Below, piece after piece: positions 34,821-44,352 of a stretch of 64,000 nt of DNA. The position numbers were made by a program, and so were the translations under genes. Positions within the stretch are counted from its first letter, which is position 1. Every line of letters starts with the position of its first letter. Source of the DNA: Streptococcus sp. D7B5 (GTDB lineage: Bacteria; Bacillota; Bacilli; Lactobacillales; Streptococcaceae); the NCBI RefSeq assembly GCF_029691405.1, contig NZ_CP121467.1:1612001-1676000 (forward strand), given 5' to 3'. The notes beneath the pieces are model-generated. The model did no database searches. It saw nothing but the letters and a program-made list of their open reading frames with translations, and was not told where the DNA came from.

Positions 34821-34912
34821 TTGATTTTCGCAGAGCAAAAACAAACAAACTAGTCCCCTAGCTTCAGGCTAGGGTGCCCTTATGGGCGTAAGAAAAATCA
34901 AGGAGAAACCTA
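34821..34912 (+). promoter_or_regulatory. Structured spacer rplN-rplX
   Basis: 92 bases with CCCTAGC/GGCTAGGG and GCCC/GGGC hairpins, opening with the same AAACTAGTC-x-CCTA block as the rplB-rpsS spacer. No T run follows, so it is more likely an RNA processing or translational element than a terminator. Confidence 0.45.
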
Positions 34913-35218
34913 ATGTTTGTAAAAAAAGGCGACAAAGTTCGCGTAATTGCTGGTAAAGATAAGGGAACAGAAGCTGTTGTCCTTACTGCCCTTCCAAAAG
35001 TAAACAAAGTTATCGTTGAAGGTGTTAACATCGTTAAGAAACACCAACGTCCAACTAACGAGCTTCCTCAAGGTGGTATCATCGAGAAAGAAGCAGCTAT
35101 CCACGTATCAAACGTTCAAGTTTTGGACAAAAATGGTGTAGCTGGTCGTGTTGGTTACAAATTTGTAGACGGTAAAAAAGTTCGCTACAACAAAAAATCA
35201 GGCGAAGTGCTTGATTAA
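34913..35218 (+). CDS. rplX: 50S ribosomal protein L24
   Basis: 101 residues; [21 protein letters not shown] is the KOW-motif start, and [20 protein letters not shown] follows. Assembly initiator protein at the tunnel exit. AAGGAGAAACCTA before the ATG. Confidence 0.97.
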
Positions 35219-35241
35219 TCACGAAGGAAAGGAGAAGTATA

Positions 35242-35784
35242 ATGGCAAATCGTTTAAAAGAAAAATATCTTAATGAAGTAGTTCCTGCTTTGACAGAACA
35301 ATTCAACTACTCATCAGTGATGGCTGTGCCTAAAGTAGATAAGATCGTTTTGAACATGGGTGTTGGTGAAGCTGTATCAAACGCTAAAAGTCTTGAAAAA
35401 GCTGCTGAAGAATTGGCACTTATCTCAGGTCAAAAACCACTTATCACTAAAGCTAAAAAATCAATCGCCGGCTTCCGTCTTCGTGAAGGTGTAGCGATCG
35501 GTGCAAAAGTTACCCTTCGTGGTGAACGTATGTACGAATTCTTGGACAAATTGGTTTCAGTTTCACTTCCACGTGTGCGTGACTTCCACGGTGTTCCAAC
35601 AAAATCATTTGATGGACGCGGAAACTACACTCTTGGCGTGAAAGAACAATTGATCTTCCCAGAAATCAACTTTGATGACGTTGACAAAACTCGTGGTCTT
35701 GACATCGTTATCGTAACAACTGCTAACACTGACGAAGAGTCACGTGCATTGCTTACAGGCCTTGGAATGCCTTTTGCAAAATAA
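35242..35784 (+). CDS. rplE: 50S ribosomal protein L5
   Basis: 180 residues; [15 protein letters not shown] start, [12 protein letters not shown] and [20 protein letters not shown] end. Binds 5S rRNA in the central protuberance. AAAGGAGAAGTATA precedes the ATG. Confidence 0.98.
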   Translation: MANRLKEKYLNEVVPALTEQFNYSSVMAVPKVDKIVLNMGVGEAVSNAKSLEKAAEELALISGQKPLITKAKKSIAGFRLREGVAIGAKVTLRGERMYEFLDKLVSVSLPRVRDFHGVPTKSFDGRGNYTLGVKEQLIFPEINFDDVDKTRGLDIVIVTTANTDEESRALLTGLGMPFAK

Positions 35785-35801
35785 TATAGGAGGTAAATCT
35801 A

Positions 35802-35987
35802 ATGGCTAAAAAATCAATGATTGCTAAGAACAAACGTCCAGCGAAGTTCTCTACTCAAGCTTATACTCGTTGTGAAAAATGTGGTCGTCCACATTCAGTT
35901 TACCGCAAATTTAAACTTTGCCGTGTTTGCTTCCGTGAATTAGCTTACAAAGGACAAATTCCTGGTGTAACAAAAGCATCTTGGTAA
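35802..35987 (+). CDS. rpsZ: 30S ribosomal protein S14, zinc-binding type Z
   Basis: 61 residues with the zinc ligands CEKCGRP and CRVCFRE, i.e. the short C+ form that depends on zinc, as opposed to the longer zinc-free paralogue. Located in the 30S head. TAGGAGGTAAATCT precedes the ATG. It is followed by an unusual 284-base structured spacer. Confidence 0.97.
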
Positions 35988-36271
35988 TTTAAGATATCAA
36001 GGGCGTAAAAACTCCAAGTGAAAATAGGTAACTTGACGAAGAAACTGAAGTTTCTAGGAAAGTTTATCTTTTTCACACAGAGTTTAGCCCGGGTTCAGTT
36101 GGGCTTTCCAATTTGAACACGAGCTACAGCTTTGGCAAAAAAGACCAATTTGTTTTGGAGCATCGCTCCTACATCAAATTGCCTATTTTTGCTCTTGCTG
36201 TCACGCTCTTTGTATCATGTATTAACTAGCAAGTGCGACTTGCAAACTACTAGTAAGAGGAGAAAAACAAA
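35988..36271 (+). other. Structured spacer rpsN-rpsH, containing element copy 1 (36001-36090)
   Basis: 284 bases without a gene. From 36001 to 36090 nested helices pair GGGC/GCCC, AAACTC/GAGTTT, GTGAAAA/TTTTCAC and AGAAACT/AGTTTCT, with 3'-side internal loops ACA and A. A second hairpin GTTCA-TTGG/CCAA-TGAAC follows (36092-36118). A paralogous element with different stem bases but the same loops occurs after rpsH. A coding function is not seen. Confidence 0.7.
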
Positions 36272-36670
36272 ATGGTTATGACTGACCCAATCGCAGACTT
36301 CCTAACCCGTATTCGTAACGCTAACCAAGCGAAACACGAAGTACTTGAAGTGCCTGCATCAAACATCAAAAAAGGGATTGCTGAAATCCTTAAACGCGAA
36401 GGTTTTGTTAAGAACGTAGAAATCATCGAAGATGACAAACAAGGCATCATCCGTGTATTCCTTAAATACGGACCAAACGGTGAAAAAGTTATCACTAACT
36501 TGAAACGTGTTTCTAAACCAGGACTTCGTGTCTACAAAAAACGTGAAGATCTTCCAAAAGTTCTTAACGGACTTGGAATTGCTATCCTTTCAACTTCTGA
36601 AGGTTTGCTTACTGATAAAGAAGCTCGCCAAAAGAATGTTGGTGGAGAAGTTATCGCTTACGTTTGGTAA
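36272..36670 (+). CDS. rpsH: 30S ribosomal protein S8
   Basis: 132 residues; begins [20 protein letters not shown] and has the C-terminal [28 protein letters not shown], the usual 16S-binding end. In E. coli S8 is the translational repressor of the spc operon. AGAGGAGAAAAACAAA precedes the ATG. Confidence 0.98.
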   Translation: MVMTDPIADFLTRIRNANQAKHEVLEVPASNIKKGIAEILKREGFVKNVEIIEDDKQGIIRVFLKYGPNGEKVITNLKRVSKPGLRVYKKREDLPKVLNGLGIAILSTSEGLLTDKEARQKNVGGEVIAYVW

Positions 36671-36834
36671 AATCAAGATACAAAGCTCGTAAAGAACAAA
36701 GCAAAATTAGGAAGTTGGAGAAGTTTGTTTACAAACAAGCCAACTTATCTATTTTGCACAGTTCTTAGAGCGTGTTCAATTTAGCTGATTTACTGATCAG
36801 CTAAATAGAGAGTAAATTAGTTTAGGAGAAAAAG
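36671..36834 (+). other. Structured spacer after rpsH, containing element copy 2 (36685-36771)
   Basis: Nested perfect helices: GCTC/GAGC, AAGAAC/GTTCTT, GCAAAAT/ATTTTGC, AAGTTGG/CCAACTT and GTTTGT/ACAAAC, with ACA and A unpaired on the 3' side, as in copy 1. Both copies also share AAGATA-CAA upstream, TAGG inside and GTTCA downstream. A further hairpin TTTAGCTGA/TCAGCTAAA sits at about 36780-36805. Confidence 0.72.
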
Positions 36835-37014
36835 ATGAAAGCTACTGAATTGAATGAAAAACTTATTGTTGCAGAAGACGCTTTGGCTGAATTGTCAAAA
36901 GATGACCTTGTATCTCTTTTATGTGAAATTGGTTATAGTCCTGCGGCTATTGATGTATTGACAGAATATCAGGAGTTTGTCAAAGCCTTTCGAAAGAAAC
37001 TAGGTTTGCTCTAA
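36835..37014 (+). CDS. Small conserved-looking protein in the spc operon (59 aa), unknown function
   Basis: ATG at 36835 with TTTAGGAGAAAAAG before it, 59 codons. Begins MKATELNEKLIVAEDALAEL and ends FRKKLGLL; mostly helical, acidic in the first half and basic at the end, with one Cys (Cys30). It lies between rpsH and rplF in the same direction, where standard spc operons have nothing. Codon use resembles a normal streptococcal gene. I do not recognise it. Confidence 0.65.
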   Translation: MKATELNEKLIVAEDALAELSKDDLVSLLCEIGYSPAAIDVLTEYQEFVKAFRKKLGLL

Positions 37015-37076
37015 TCCGAATGCCCCCCGTGAAAACTGGCCATTCTGGCCTGACAATTTAACAGGAGAAAATAAAC

Positions 37077-37613
37077 ATGTCACGTATTGGTAATAAAGTT
37101 ATCGTGTTGCCTGCTGGTGTTGAAATCACTAACAATGACAACGTTGTAACTGTAAAAGGACCTAAAGGAGAACTTACTCGTGAGTTCTCAAAAGATATTG
37201 AAATTCGTGTGGAAGGTACTGAAGTAACTCTTCACCGTCCAAACGATTCAAAAGAAATGAAAACAATCCACGGAACTACTCGTGCCCTTTTGAACAACAT
37301 GGTTGTTGGTGTATCAGAAGGATTCAAGAAAGAACTTGAAATGCGCGGGGTTGGTTACCGTGCACAACTTCAAGGATCTAAACTTGTTTTGGCTGTTGGT
37401 AAATCTCATCCAGACGAAGTTGAAGCTCCAGAAGGAATTACTTTTGAACTTCCAAACCCAACAACAATCGTTGTTAGCGGAATTTCAAAAGAAGTAGTTG
37501 GTCAAACGGCTGCTTACGTACGTAGCCTTCGTTCACCAGAACCATATAAAGGTAAAGGTATCCGTTACGTTGGTGAATTCGTTCGCCGTAAAGAAGGTAA
37601 AACAGGTAAATAA
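37077..37613 (+). CDS. rplF: 50S ribosomal protein L6
   Basis: 178 residues; [17 protein letters not shown] start, two similar beta domains, and [25 protein letters not shown] at the end. Near the factor-binding site. ACAGGAGAAAATAAAC precedes the ATG. Confidence 0.98.
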   Translation: MSRIGNKVIVLPAGVEITNNDNVVTVKGPKGELTREFSKDIEIRVEGTEVTLHRPNDSKEMKTIHGTTRALLNNMVVGVSEGFKKELEMRGVGYRAQLQGSKLVLAVGKSHPDEVEAPEGITFELPNPTTIVVSGISKEVVGQTAAYVRSLRSPEPYKGKGIRYVGEFVRRKEGKTGK

Positions 37614-37696
37614 TGTTGAGTGGTTGATTTTTAACCACCAACCTATTTTCCAACTTAGTGCATAGCACACGATTTAAAACTAAAGAGGTGAAAACT

Positions 37697-38053
37697 GTGA
37701 TTTCTAAACCAGATAAAAACAAACTCCGCCAAAAACGCCACCGTCGCGTTCGCGGAAAACTCTCTGGAACTGCTGATCGCCCACGTTTGAACGTATTTCG
37801 TTCTAATACAGGCATCTACGCTCAAGTGATTGATGACGTAGCGGGTGTAACGCTCGCAAGTGCTTCAACTCTTGACAAAGAAGTTTCAAAAGGAACTAAA
37901 ACTGAACAAGCCGTTGCTGTCGGTAAACTCGTTGCAGAACGTGCAAGTGCTAAAGGTATTTCAGAAGTGGTGTTCGACCGCGGTGGATATCTATATCACG
38001 GACGTGTGAAAGCTTTGGCTGATGCAGCTCGTGAAAACGGATTGAAATTCTAA
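37697..38053 (+). CDS. rplR: 50S ribosomal protein L18
   Basis: 118 residues from a GTG start at 37697, after AAAGAGGTGAAAACT; the coding frame is open further upstream but the family starts [19 protein letters not shown]. Binds 5S rRNA with L5. Ends [10 protein letters not shown]. Confidence 0.95.
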   Translation: MISKPDKNKLRQKRHRRVRGKLSGTADRPRLNVFRSNTGIYAQVIDDVAGVTLASASTLDKEVSKGTKTEQAVAVGKLVAERASAKGISEVVFDRGGYLYHGRVKALADAARENGLKF

Positions 38054-38070
38054 TAGGAGGACACTAGAAA

Positions 38071-38565
38071 ATGGCATTTAAAGACAATGCAGTTGAATTA
38101 GAAGAACGCGTAGTTGCTGTCAACCGTGTTACAAAAGTTGTTAAAGGTGGACGTCGTCTTCGTTTCGCAGCTCTTGTTGTTGTTGGTGACCACAACGGTC
38201 GCGTAGGATTTGGTACTGGTAAAGCTCAAGAAGTTCCAGAAGCAATCCGCAAAGCAGTAGAAGATGCTAAGAAAAACTTGATTGAGGTTCCTATGGTTGG
38301 AACAACAATCCCACACGAAGTTCTTTCAGAATTCGGTGGAGCTAAAGTATTGTTGAAACCTGCTGTAGAAGGTTCTGGAGTTGCCGCTGGTGGTGCAGTT
38401 CGTGCCGTTGTGGAATTGGCAGGCGTGGCAGATATTACATCTAAATCACTTGGTTCTAACACTCCAATCAACATTGTTCGCGCAACTGTTGAAGGTTTGA
38501 AACAATTGAAACGCGCTGAAGAAGTTGCTGCCCTTCGTGGTATTTCAGTTTCTGATTTGGCATAA
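38071..38565 (+). CDS. rpsE: 30S ribosomal protein S5
   Basis: 164 residues; [23 protein letters not shown] is the dsRBD-like start, and the loop linked to spectinomycin resistance in other bacteria (VTKVVKGGR) looks unaltered. Involved in mRNA entry and fidelity. ATAGGAGGACACTAGAAA precedes the ATG. Confidence 0.98.
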   Translation: MAFKDNAVELEERVVAVNRVTKVVKGGRRLRFAALVVVGDHNGRVGFGTGKAQEVPEAIRKAVEDAKKNLIEVPMVGTTIPHEVLSEFGGAKVLLKPAVEGSGVAAGGAVRAVVELAGVADITSKSLGSNTPINIVRATVEGLKQLKRAEEVAALRGISVSDLA

Positions 38566-38578
38566 GAAAGGGGATAAA

Positions 38579-38761
38579 ATGGCTCAAATTAAAATTACTT
38601 TGACTAAGTCTCCAATCGGACGCATTCCATCACAACGTAAAACTGTTGTAGCACTTGGACTTGGCAAATTGAACAGCTCTGTTATCAAAGAAGACAACGC
38701 TGCTATCCGTGGTATGATCACTGCAGTATCTCACTTGGTAACAGTTGAAGAAGTAAACTAA
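38579..38761 (+). CDS. rpmD: 50S ribosomal protein L30
   Basis: 60 residues from [15 protein letters not shown], with AAAGGGGATAAA before the ATG. The frame is open further upstream into rpsE but the family start is here. Ends HLVTVEEVN. Confidence 0.96.
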   Translation: MAQIKITLTKSPIGRIPSQRKTVVALGLGKLNSSVIKEDNAAIRGMITAVSHLVTVEEVN

Positions 38762-38905
38762 TGAATTTTTAGGGGATGTGGCAATACTCATCCCCTAAAA
38801 CTAGATATAGTCATCTAAGATGACAATGTATAGGCGAGTTGATAAGGGAGACAACCTTTTCTCTCTTATCGGCGCTAGCATTTTACAAAAGAGGAGAAAA
38901 TAATA
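38762..38905 (+). promoter_or_regulatory. Hairpin-rich spacer rpmD-rplO
   Basis: Contains a strong hairpin TTTTTAGGGGATG / CATCCCCTAAAA (about 38767-38801) and a second, GATAAGGGAGA / TCTCTCTTATC (about 38840-38870). Neither has a proper U tract, so partial attenuation or RNA processing is more likely than full termination. Confidence 0.5.
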
Positions 38906-39346
38906 ATGAAACTTCATGAATTGAAACCTGCAGAAGGTTCTCGTAAAGTACGTAACCGTGTTGGTCGTGGTACTTCATCAGGTAACGGTAAAACATCTGG
39001 TCGCGGTCAAAAAGGTCAAAAAGCTCGTAGCGGTGGCGGAGTTCGCCTTGGTTTTGAAGGTGGACAAACTCCATTGTTCCGTCGTCTTCCAAAACGTGGA
39101 TTCACTAACATCAACGCTAAAGAATACGCAATTGTAAACCTTGACCAATTGAACGTCTTTGAAGACGGTGCAGAAGTAACTCCAGTTGTACTTATCGAAG
39201 CAGGAATTGTGAAAGCTGAAAAATCAGGAGTTAAAATTCTTGGTAACGGTGAGTTGACTAAGAAATTGACTGTGAAAGCAGCTAAATTTTCTAAATCAGC
39301 TGAGGAAGCTATCACTGCTAAAGGTGGTTCTGTAGAAGTCATCTAA
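38906..39346 (+). CDS. rplO: 50S ribosomal protein L15
   Basis: 146 residues; [21 protein letters not shown] and the Gly-rich [23 protein letters not shown] extension. Late assembly protein. AGAGGAGAAAATAATA precedes the ATG; 12 bases to secY. Confidence 0.98.
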   Translation: MKLHELKPAEGSRKVRNRVGRGTSSGNGKTSGRGQKGQKARSGGGVRLGFEGGQTPLFRRLPKRGFTNINAKEYAIVNLDQLNVFEDGAEVTPVVLIEAGIVKAEKSGVKILGNGELTKKLTVKAAKFSKSAEEAITAKGGSVEVI

Positions 39347-39358
39347 GAGAGGTGACCC

Positions 39359-40669
39359 ATGTTTTTTAAATTACTAAAAGAAGCGCTCAAGGTTAAACAA
39401 GTTCGATCAAAAATTCTCTTTACGATTTTTATCATTCTTGTTTTCCGTATTGGGACAAGTATCACTGTTCCAGGTGTGAATGCAAAAAGTTTGGAAGCTC
39501 TCAGTGGTTTATCTTTCTTGAACATGCTTAGTCTTGTTTCAGGGAATGCCATGAAGAACTTCTCCGTTTTTGCACTCGGAGTAAGTCCGTATATCACTGC
39601 TTCCATCGTTGTTCAATTGCTACAAATGGATATTTTACCGAAGTTTGTAGAATGGGGTAAACAAGGGGAAGTAGGACGGAGAAAACTAAACCAAGCTACT
39701 CGTTATATTGCACTTGTGCTTGCATTTGTTCAATCTATCGGGATTACAGCAGGATTTAACACTCTATCTGGAGCAAAATTATTAACGACAGCGTTAACAC
39801 CACAAGTCTTTGTTACTATCGGTATTATCCTCACAGCAGGTAGTATGATTGTAACTTGGCTCGGGGAACAAATTACAGATAAGGGATACGGTAACGGTGT
39901 TTCTATGATCATCTTTGCAGGTATTGTTGCTTCAATTCCTGAGATGATTAAAGGCATCTATGTTGACTACTTCGTCAATATTCCAAGTAGCCGTTTGACT
40001 TCATCTATTATCTTTGTCGTTATTTTGATTATCGCTGTCTTGTTGATTGTTTACTTTACAACCTTTGTTCAACAGGCAGAATATAAAATTCCAATCCAAT
40101 ATACAAAAGTTGCTCAAGGAGCCCCATCAAGCTCATACCTTCCATTGAAGGTAAACCCAGCGGGGGTTATCCCAGTTATCTTTGCAAGTTCCATTACAGC
40201 AGCACCTGCAGCCATTCTTCAGTTTTTGAGTGCTACAGGTCATGATTGGGCTTGGGTACGTACAGCACAGGAAATGTTATCTACAACATCTCCGACAGGT
40301 GTTGCTATGTATGCCTTGTTGATCATTCTCTTTACATTCTTCTATACATTTGTACAGATCAATCCAGAGAAAGCAGCAGAAAACTTGCAAAAGAGTGGAG
40401 CCTACATTCATGGTGTCCGTCCTGGTAAGGGAACTGAAGAGTTCATGTCGAAACTTCTTCGTCGCCTTGCGACTGTCGGATCAATCTTCCTTGGTGTGAT
40501 TTCAATCTTGCCGATTGTGGCAAAAGATGTCTTTGGTCTTTCAGAAGCTGTTGCTTTTGGGGGAACTAGTCTTTTGATCATTATCTCAACCGGTATCGAA
40601 GGAATCAAACAACTTGAAGGTTACCTATTGAAACGTAAGTATGTTGGTTTCATGGATAAAACAGAATAA
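39359..40669 (+). CDS. secY: Preprotein translocase subunit SecY
   Basis: 436 residues, ten transmembrane helices forming the Sec channel. Begins MFFKLLKEALKVKQVRSKILFT; contains GTSITVPGVNAKSL (plug region), YITASIVVQLLQMD and the cytosolic loop with RPGKGTEEF and LLRRLATVGSIFLG. It works with SecE/SecG and SecA. The start follows AGAGAGGTGACCC. As in most Firmicutes it is in the spc operon, directly before adk. Confidence 0.98.
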   Translation: MFFKLLKEALKVKQVRSKILFTIFIILVFRIGTSITVPGVNAKSLEALSGLSFLNMLSLVSGNAMKNFSVFALGVSPYITASIVVQLLQMDILPKFVEWGKQGEVGRRKLNQATRYIALVLAFVQSIGITAGFNTLSGAKLLTTALTPQVFVTIGIILTAGSMIVTWLGEQITDKGYGNGVSMIIFAGIVASIPEMIKGIYVDYFVNIPSSRLTSSIIFVVILIIAVLLIVYFTTFVQQAEYKIPIQYTKVAQGAPSSSYLPLKVNPAGVIPVIFASSITAAPAAILQFLSATGHDWAWVRTAQEMLSTTSPTGVAMYALLIILFTFFYTFVQINPEKAAENLQKSGAYIHGVRPGKGTEEFMSKLLRRLATVGSIFLGVISILPIVAKDVFGLSEAVAFGGTSLLIIISTGIEGIKQLEGYLLKRKYVGFMDKTE

Positions 40670-40814
40670 AAGCAAAATTATTTTTGCTTAGAGAGTGGAG
40701 TATGAAGGTCTATCTATCAGAGAGATTTTCGTCTCCCCTCTTCTATTTTGTTTTTAAATAGGGGTTGAAACGAATTTCTGCTTCTATTTAAATACAAAAT
40801 AAGGAGATCCTATC

Positions 40815-41453
40815 ATGAATCTTTTGATTATGGGCTTACCTGGAGCAGGTAAGGGAACGCAAGCAGCTAAAATTGTGGAGCAATTCCACGTGGCACACAT
40901 TTCAACTGGAGATATGTTCCGTGCTGCTATGGCTAATCAAACTGAAATGGGTGTACTTGCCAAGTCATATATTGACAAAGGTGAGTTGGTTCCGGATGAA
41001 GTTACAAATGGAATTGTTAAAGAACGCCTTTCTCAGGACGACATCAAGGAAACAGGTTTCTTGTTGGATGGTTACCCACGTACGATTGAACAAGCTCATG
41101 CCTTGGACAAAACATTGGCGGAACTTGGTATCGAACTAGAAGGCGTGATCAATATCGAAGTGAACCCAGATTGTCTCTTGGAACGTTTGAGTGGTCGTAT
41201 CATCCACCGCGAAACAGGTGAAACCTTCCACAAAGTTTTCAACCCACCAGTTGACTATAAAGAGGAAGATTATTACCAACGTGAAGATGATAAACCTGAG
41301 ACAGTGAAGCGTCGTTTGGATGTGAATATCGCCCAAGGTGAACCAATCATTGCTCACTACCGTGCCAAAGGATTGGTCCACGATATCGAAGGAAATCAAG
41401 ATATCAATGATGTGTTCAAAGACATCGAAAAAGTATTGACAAATTTGAAATAA
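40815..41453 (+). CDS. adk: Adenylate kinase
   Basis: 212 residues; catalyses ATP + AMP to 2 ADP. P-loop [10 protein letters not shown] (residues 7-16), AMP-binding [18 protein letters not shown], and lid region [20 protein letters not shown]. The lid lacks the four cysteines of the zinc-binding Bacillus form. AAGGAGATCCTATC before the ATG. A hairpin (AAGCAAAA/TTTTGCTT) lies between secY and adk. Confidence 0.98.
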   Translation: MNLLIMGLPGAGKGTQAAKIVEQFHVAHISTGDMFRAAMANQTEMGVLAKSYIDKGELVPDEVTNGIVKERLSQDDIKETGFLLDGYPRTIEQAHALDKTLAELGIELEGVINIEVNPDCLLERLSGRIIHRETGETFHKVFNPPVDYKEEDYYQREDDKPETVKRRLDVNIAQGEPIIAHYRAKGLVHDIEGNQDINDVFKDIEKVLTNLK

Positions 41454-41467
41454 AGCGTTTTTCACAC

Positions 41468-41496
41468 TTGCAAAAAATCGCTACAAATGTTATACT
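41468..41496 (+). promoter_or_regulatory. Promoter of the infA-rpmJ-rpsM-rpsK-rpoA-rplQ operon
   Basis: TTGCAA (41468-41473), 17-base spacer, TATACT (41491-41496), 15 bases after the adk stop. It would let the alpha operon be expressed apart from the spc operon. Confidence 0.75.
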
Positions 41497-41569
41497 GAGA
41501 TAGTCTGACTTATAATTGTTGTCTCTGTTTTCAGAGGCATCGAATCGAAATTTATGGAGGTGCTTTTGC

Positions 41570-41788
41570 GTGGCAAAAGACGATGTGATTGAAGTTGAAG
41601 GCAAAGTAGTCGATACAATGCCTAACGCAATGTTTACGGTTGAACTTGAAAATGGACATCAGATTTTAGCAACAGTTTCTGGTAAAATTCGTAAAAACTA
41701 TATTCGTATTTTAGCGGGAGATCGTGTTACTGTCGAGATGAGTCCATATGACTTGACACGTGGACGTATCACTTACCGCTTTAAATAA
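41570..41788 (+). CDS. infA: Translation initiation factor IF-1
   Basis: 72 residues, GTG start after TGGAGGTGCTTTTGC; protein (M)[19 protein letters not shown], and GRITYRFK at the end. Single OB fold that binds the 30S A site. The open frame further upstream covers the leader and is not used. Confidence 0.97.
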   Translation: MAKDDVIEVEGKVVDTMPNAMFTVELENGHQILATVSGKIRKNYIRILAGDRVTVEMSPYDLTRGRITYRFK

Positions 41789-41812
41789 TCGAAAAACTTG
41801 GAGGGATAAGAA

Positions 41813-41929
41813 ATGAAAGTAAGACCATCGGTCAAACCAATTTGCGAATACTGTAAAGTAATTCGTCGTAATGGTCGTGTTATGGTAATTTGCCCAGCAA
41901 ATCCAAAACACAAACAACGTCAAGGATAA
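41813..41929 (+). CDS. rpmJ: 50S ribosomal protein L36
   Basis: 38 residues; [19 protein letters not shown] and [12 protein letters not shown] carry the zinc ligands (three Cys, one His). AGGGATAAGAA precedes the ATG. Short gene but unmistakable. Confidence 0.96.
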
Positions 41930-41946
41930 GATAGAAAGGAGAAAAA

Positions 41947-42312
41947 ATGGCTCGTATTGCTGGAGTTGACATTCCAAATGACAAACGCGTAGTAATCTCA
42001 TTGACTTACGTTTATGGTATCGGACTTGCAACATCTAAGAAAATTTTGGCTGCTGCTGGAATCTCAGAAGATGTTCGTGTACGTGACCTTACATCAGATC
42101 AAGAGGATGCTATCCGTCGTGAAGTGGATGCAATCAAAGTTGAAGGTGACCTTCGTCGTGAAGTAAACTTGAACATCAAACGTTTGATGGAAATCGGTTC
42201 TTACCGTGGTATTCGTCACCGTCGTGGACTTCCTGTCCGTGGACAAAACACTAAAAACAACGCTCGCACTCGTAAAGGTAAAGCTGTTGCGATTGCTGGT
42301 AAGAAAAAATAA
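41947..42312 (+). CDS. rpsM: 30S ribosomal protein S13
   Basis: 121 residues; [21 protein letters not shown] start, [14 protein letters not shown] helix-turn segment and the [20 protein letters not shown] tail contacting P-site tRNA. AAAGGAGAAAAA before the ATG. Confidence 0.98.
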
Positions 42313-42329
42313 TATAGGAGGTAAAAGTC

Positions 42330-42713
42330 TTGGCTAAACCAACACGTAAACGTCGTGTGAAAAAGAATATCGAATCTGGTATTGCTCATATTCACGCTAC
42401 ATTTAATAACACTATTGTTATGATTACTGATGTGCATGGTAATGCAATTGCTTGGTCATCAGCTGGTGCTCTTGGTTTCAAAGGTTCTCGTAAATCTACA
42501 CCATTCGCTGCTCAAATGGCTTCTGAAGCTGCTGCTAAATCTGCACAAGAACACGGTCTTAAATCAGTTGAAGTTACTGTAAAAGGTCCAGGTTCTGGTC
42601 GTGAGTCAGCTATTCGTGCGCTTGCTGCCGCTGGTCTTGAAGTAACAGCAATTCGTGATGTGACTCCAGTGCCACACAATGGTGCTCGTCCTCCAAAACG
42701 TCGCCGTGTATAA
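42330..42713 (+). CDS. rpsK: 30S ribosomal protein S11
   Basis: 127 residues with a TTG start after ATAGGAGGTAAAAGTC. Contains [18 protein letters not shown] and [17 protein letters not shown]. Shapes the 30S platform at the E site. Confidence 0.97.
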
Positions 42714-42755
42714 TCATCGCATTACACTGCTTTTCGTTTAAGAGGGAGTAACTAA

Positions 42756-43691
42756 ATGATTGAGTTTGAAAAACCAAATATAACAAAAATTGATGAAAAT
42801 AAAGATTATGGCAAGTTTGTAATCGAACCACTTGAACGTGGCTACGGTACAACTCTTGGTAACTCTCTTCGTCGTGTACTACTAGCTTCTCTACCAGGAG
42901 CAGCAGTGACATCTATCAACATTGAAGGTGTCTTGCATGAGTTCGACACAGTTCCAGGTGTTCGTGAAGACGTGATGCAAATCATTCTGAACATTAAAGG
43001 GATTGCAGTGAAATCATACGTTGAAGACGAAAAAATCATTGAACTTGACGTTGAAGGTCCTGCTGAAATTACAGCTGGAGACATTTTGACTGACAGTGAT
43101 GTTGAGATTGTAAATCCAGATCATTATCTCTTTACAATCGGTGAAGGTTCTTCTCTAAAAGCGACAATGACTGTTAACAGTGGTCGTGGATATGTACCTG
43201 CTGATGAAAACAAAAAAGATAATGCACCAGTTGGAACACTTGCTGTAGATTCTATTTATACACCAGTTACAAAAGTCAACTATCAAGTTGAACCTGCTCG
43301 TGTAGGTAGCAATGATGGATTTGACAAATTAACCCTTGAAATCTTGACTAATGGAACAATTATTCCAGAAGATGCTTTAGGGCTTTCAGCACGTATCTTG
43401 ACAGAACATCTTGATTTGTTTACAAATCTTACTGAGATTGCTAAGTCAACTGAAGTGATGAAAGAAGCTGATACTGAATCTGACGATCGTATTTTGGATC
43501 GTACGATTGAGGAACTGGACTTGTCTGTGCGTTCATACAACTGTTTGAAACGTGCCGGTATCAACACTGTGCATGATTTGACAGAAAAATCTGAAGCAGA
43601 GATGATGAAAGTACGAAATCTTGGACGCAAGAGTTTGGAAGAAGTGAAACTCAAACTCATTGACTTGGGTCTTGGATTAAAAGATAAATAA
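42756..43691 (+). CDS. rpoA: RNA polymerase subunit alpha
   Basis: 311 residues; N-terminal dimerisation domain ([18 protein letters not shown]), linker and C-terminal domain (about residues 240-311) with [22 protein letters not shown] and [14 protein letters not shown]. The C-terminal domain is the partner bound by Spx, whose gene is also in this window. AGAGGGAGTAACTAA precedes the ATG. Confidence 0.98.
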   Translation: MIEFEKPNITKIDENKDYGKFVIEPLERGYGTTLGNSLRRVLLASLPGAAVTSINIEGVLHEFDTVPGVREDVMQIILNIKGIAVKSYVEDEKIIELDVEGPAEITAGDILTDSDVEIVNPDHYLFTIGEGSSLKATMTVNSGRGYVPADENKKDNAPVGTLAVDSIYTPVTKVNYQVEPARVGSNDGFDKLTLEILTNGTIIPEDALGLSARILTEHLDLFTNLTEIAKSTEVMKEADTESDDRILDRTIEELDLSVRSYNCLKRAGINTVHDLTEKSEAEMMKVRNLGRKSLEEVKLKLIDLGLGLKDK

Positions 43692-43702
43692 AGGAGGAAT
43701 AC

Positions 43703-44089
43703 ATGGCTTACCGTAAACTAGGACGCACTAGCTCACAACGTAAAGCAATGCTTCGCGATTTGACAACTGACCTTTTGATCAACGAATCAATCGTGACAAC
43801 TGAAGCTCGTGCTAAAGAAATCCGTAAAACTGTTGAAAAAATGATTACTCTAGGTAAACGTGGTGATTTGCATGCACGTCGTCAAGCAGCTGCTTTCGTA
43901 CGTAATGAAATCGCATCTGAAAACTATGATGAAGCAACTGATAAGTACACTTCTACTACAGCACTTCAAAAATTGTTCTCAGAAATCGCACCTCGTTATG
44001 CTGAACGTAACGGTGGATACACTCGTATCCTTAAAACTGAACCACGTCGTGGTGATGCTGCGCCAATGGCGATCATCGAATTAGTATAA
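43703..44089 (+). CDS. rplQ: 50S ribosomal protein L17
   Basis: 128 residues; [20 protein letters not shown] start and [22 protein letters not shown]. Last gene of the alpha operon; AAAGGAGGAATAC before the ATG. Confidence 0.98.
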   Translation: MAYRKLGRTSSQRKAMLRDLTTDLLINESIVTTEARAKEIRKTVEKMITLGKRGDLHARRQAAAFVRNEIASENYDEATDKYTSTTALQKLFSEIAPRYAERNGGYTRILKTEPRRGDAAPMAIIELV

Positions 44090-44105
44090 AATCATCAATT
44101 TTGTT

Positions 44106-44268
44106 GAGTGTTATGATGATGGAGTCTTGTGCTCTTAGTCTAGCTCTGGTCTACCGCTGGGACTTCGGTCCTAGCGGGAACACTCATCATCATTTGATAG
44201 GGTAGACGCTTGTTTACGAAATTGTTTTTTTCTTAAGAACAATTTCGTAAGCAGGCGTTTTTTAGTAT
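44106..44268 (+). terminator. Terminator region after rplQ
   Basis: Two structures. The first pairs GAGTGTT with AACACTC (44106-44185) around an inner C(UUCG)G tetraloop hairpin, CCGCTGGGAC / GTCCTAGCGG (44154-44177). The second is a strong terminator, about 44206-44265: ACGC-TG-TTACGAAATTGTT / AACAATTTCGTAA-CA-GCGT followed by a T run. Confidence 0.85.
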
Positions 44269-44352
44269 TTTCTATGGAAATATGCTATACTAGGAAAAAA
44301 GAAAATCAAAAACGTTCAGGTTTTCTAAAAATCATAGAAATGGGGTATAAGG

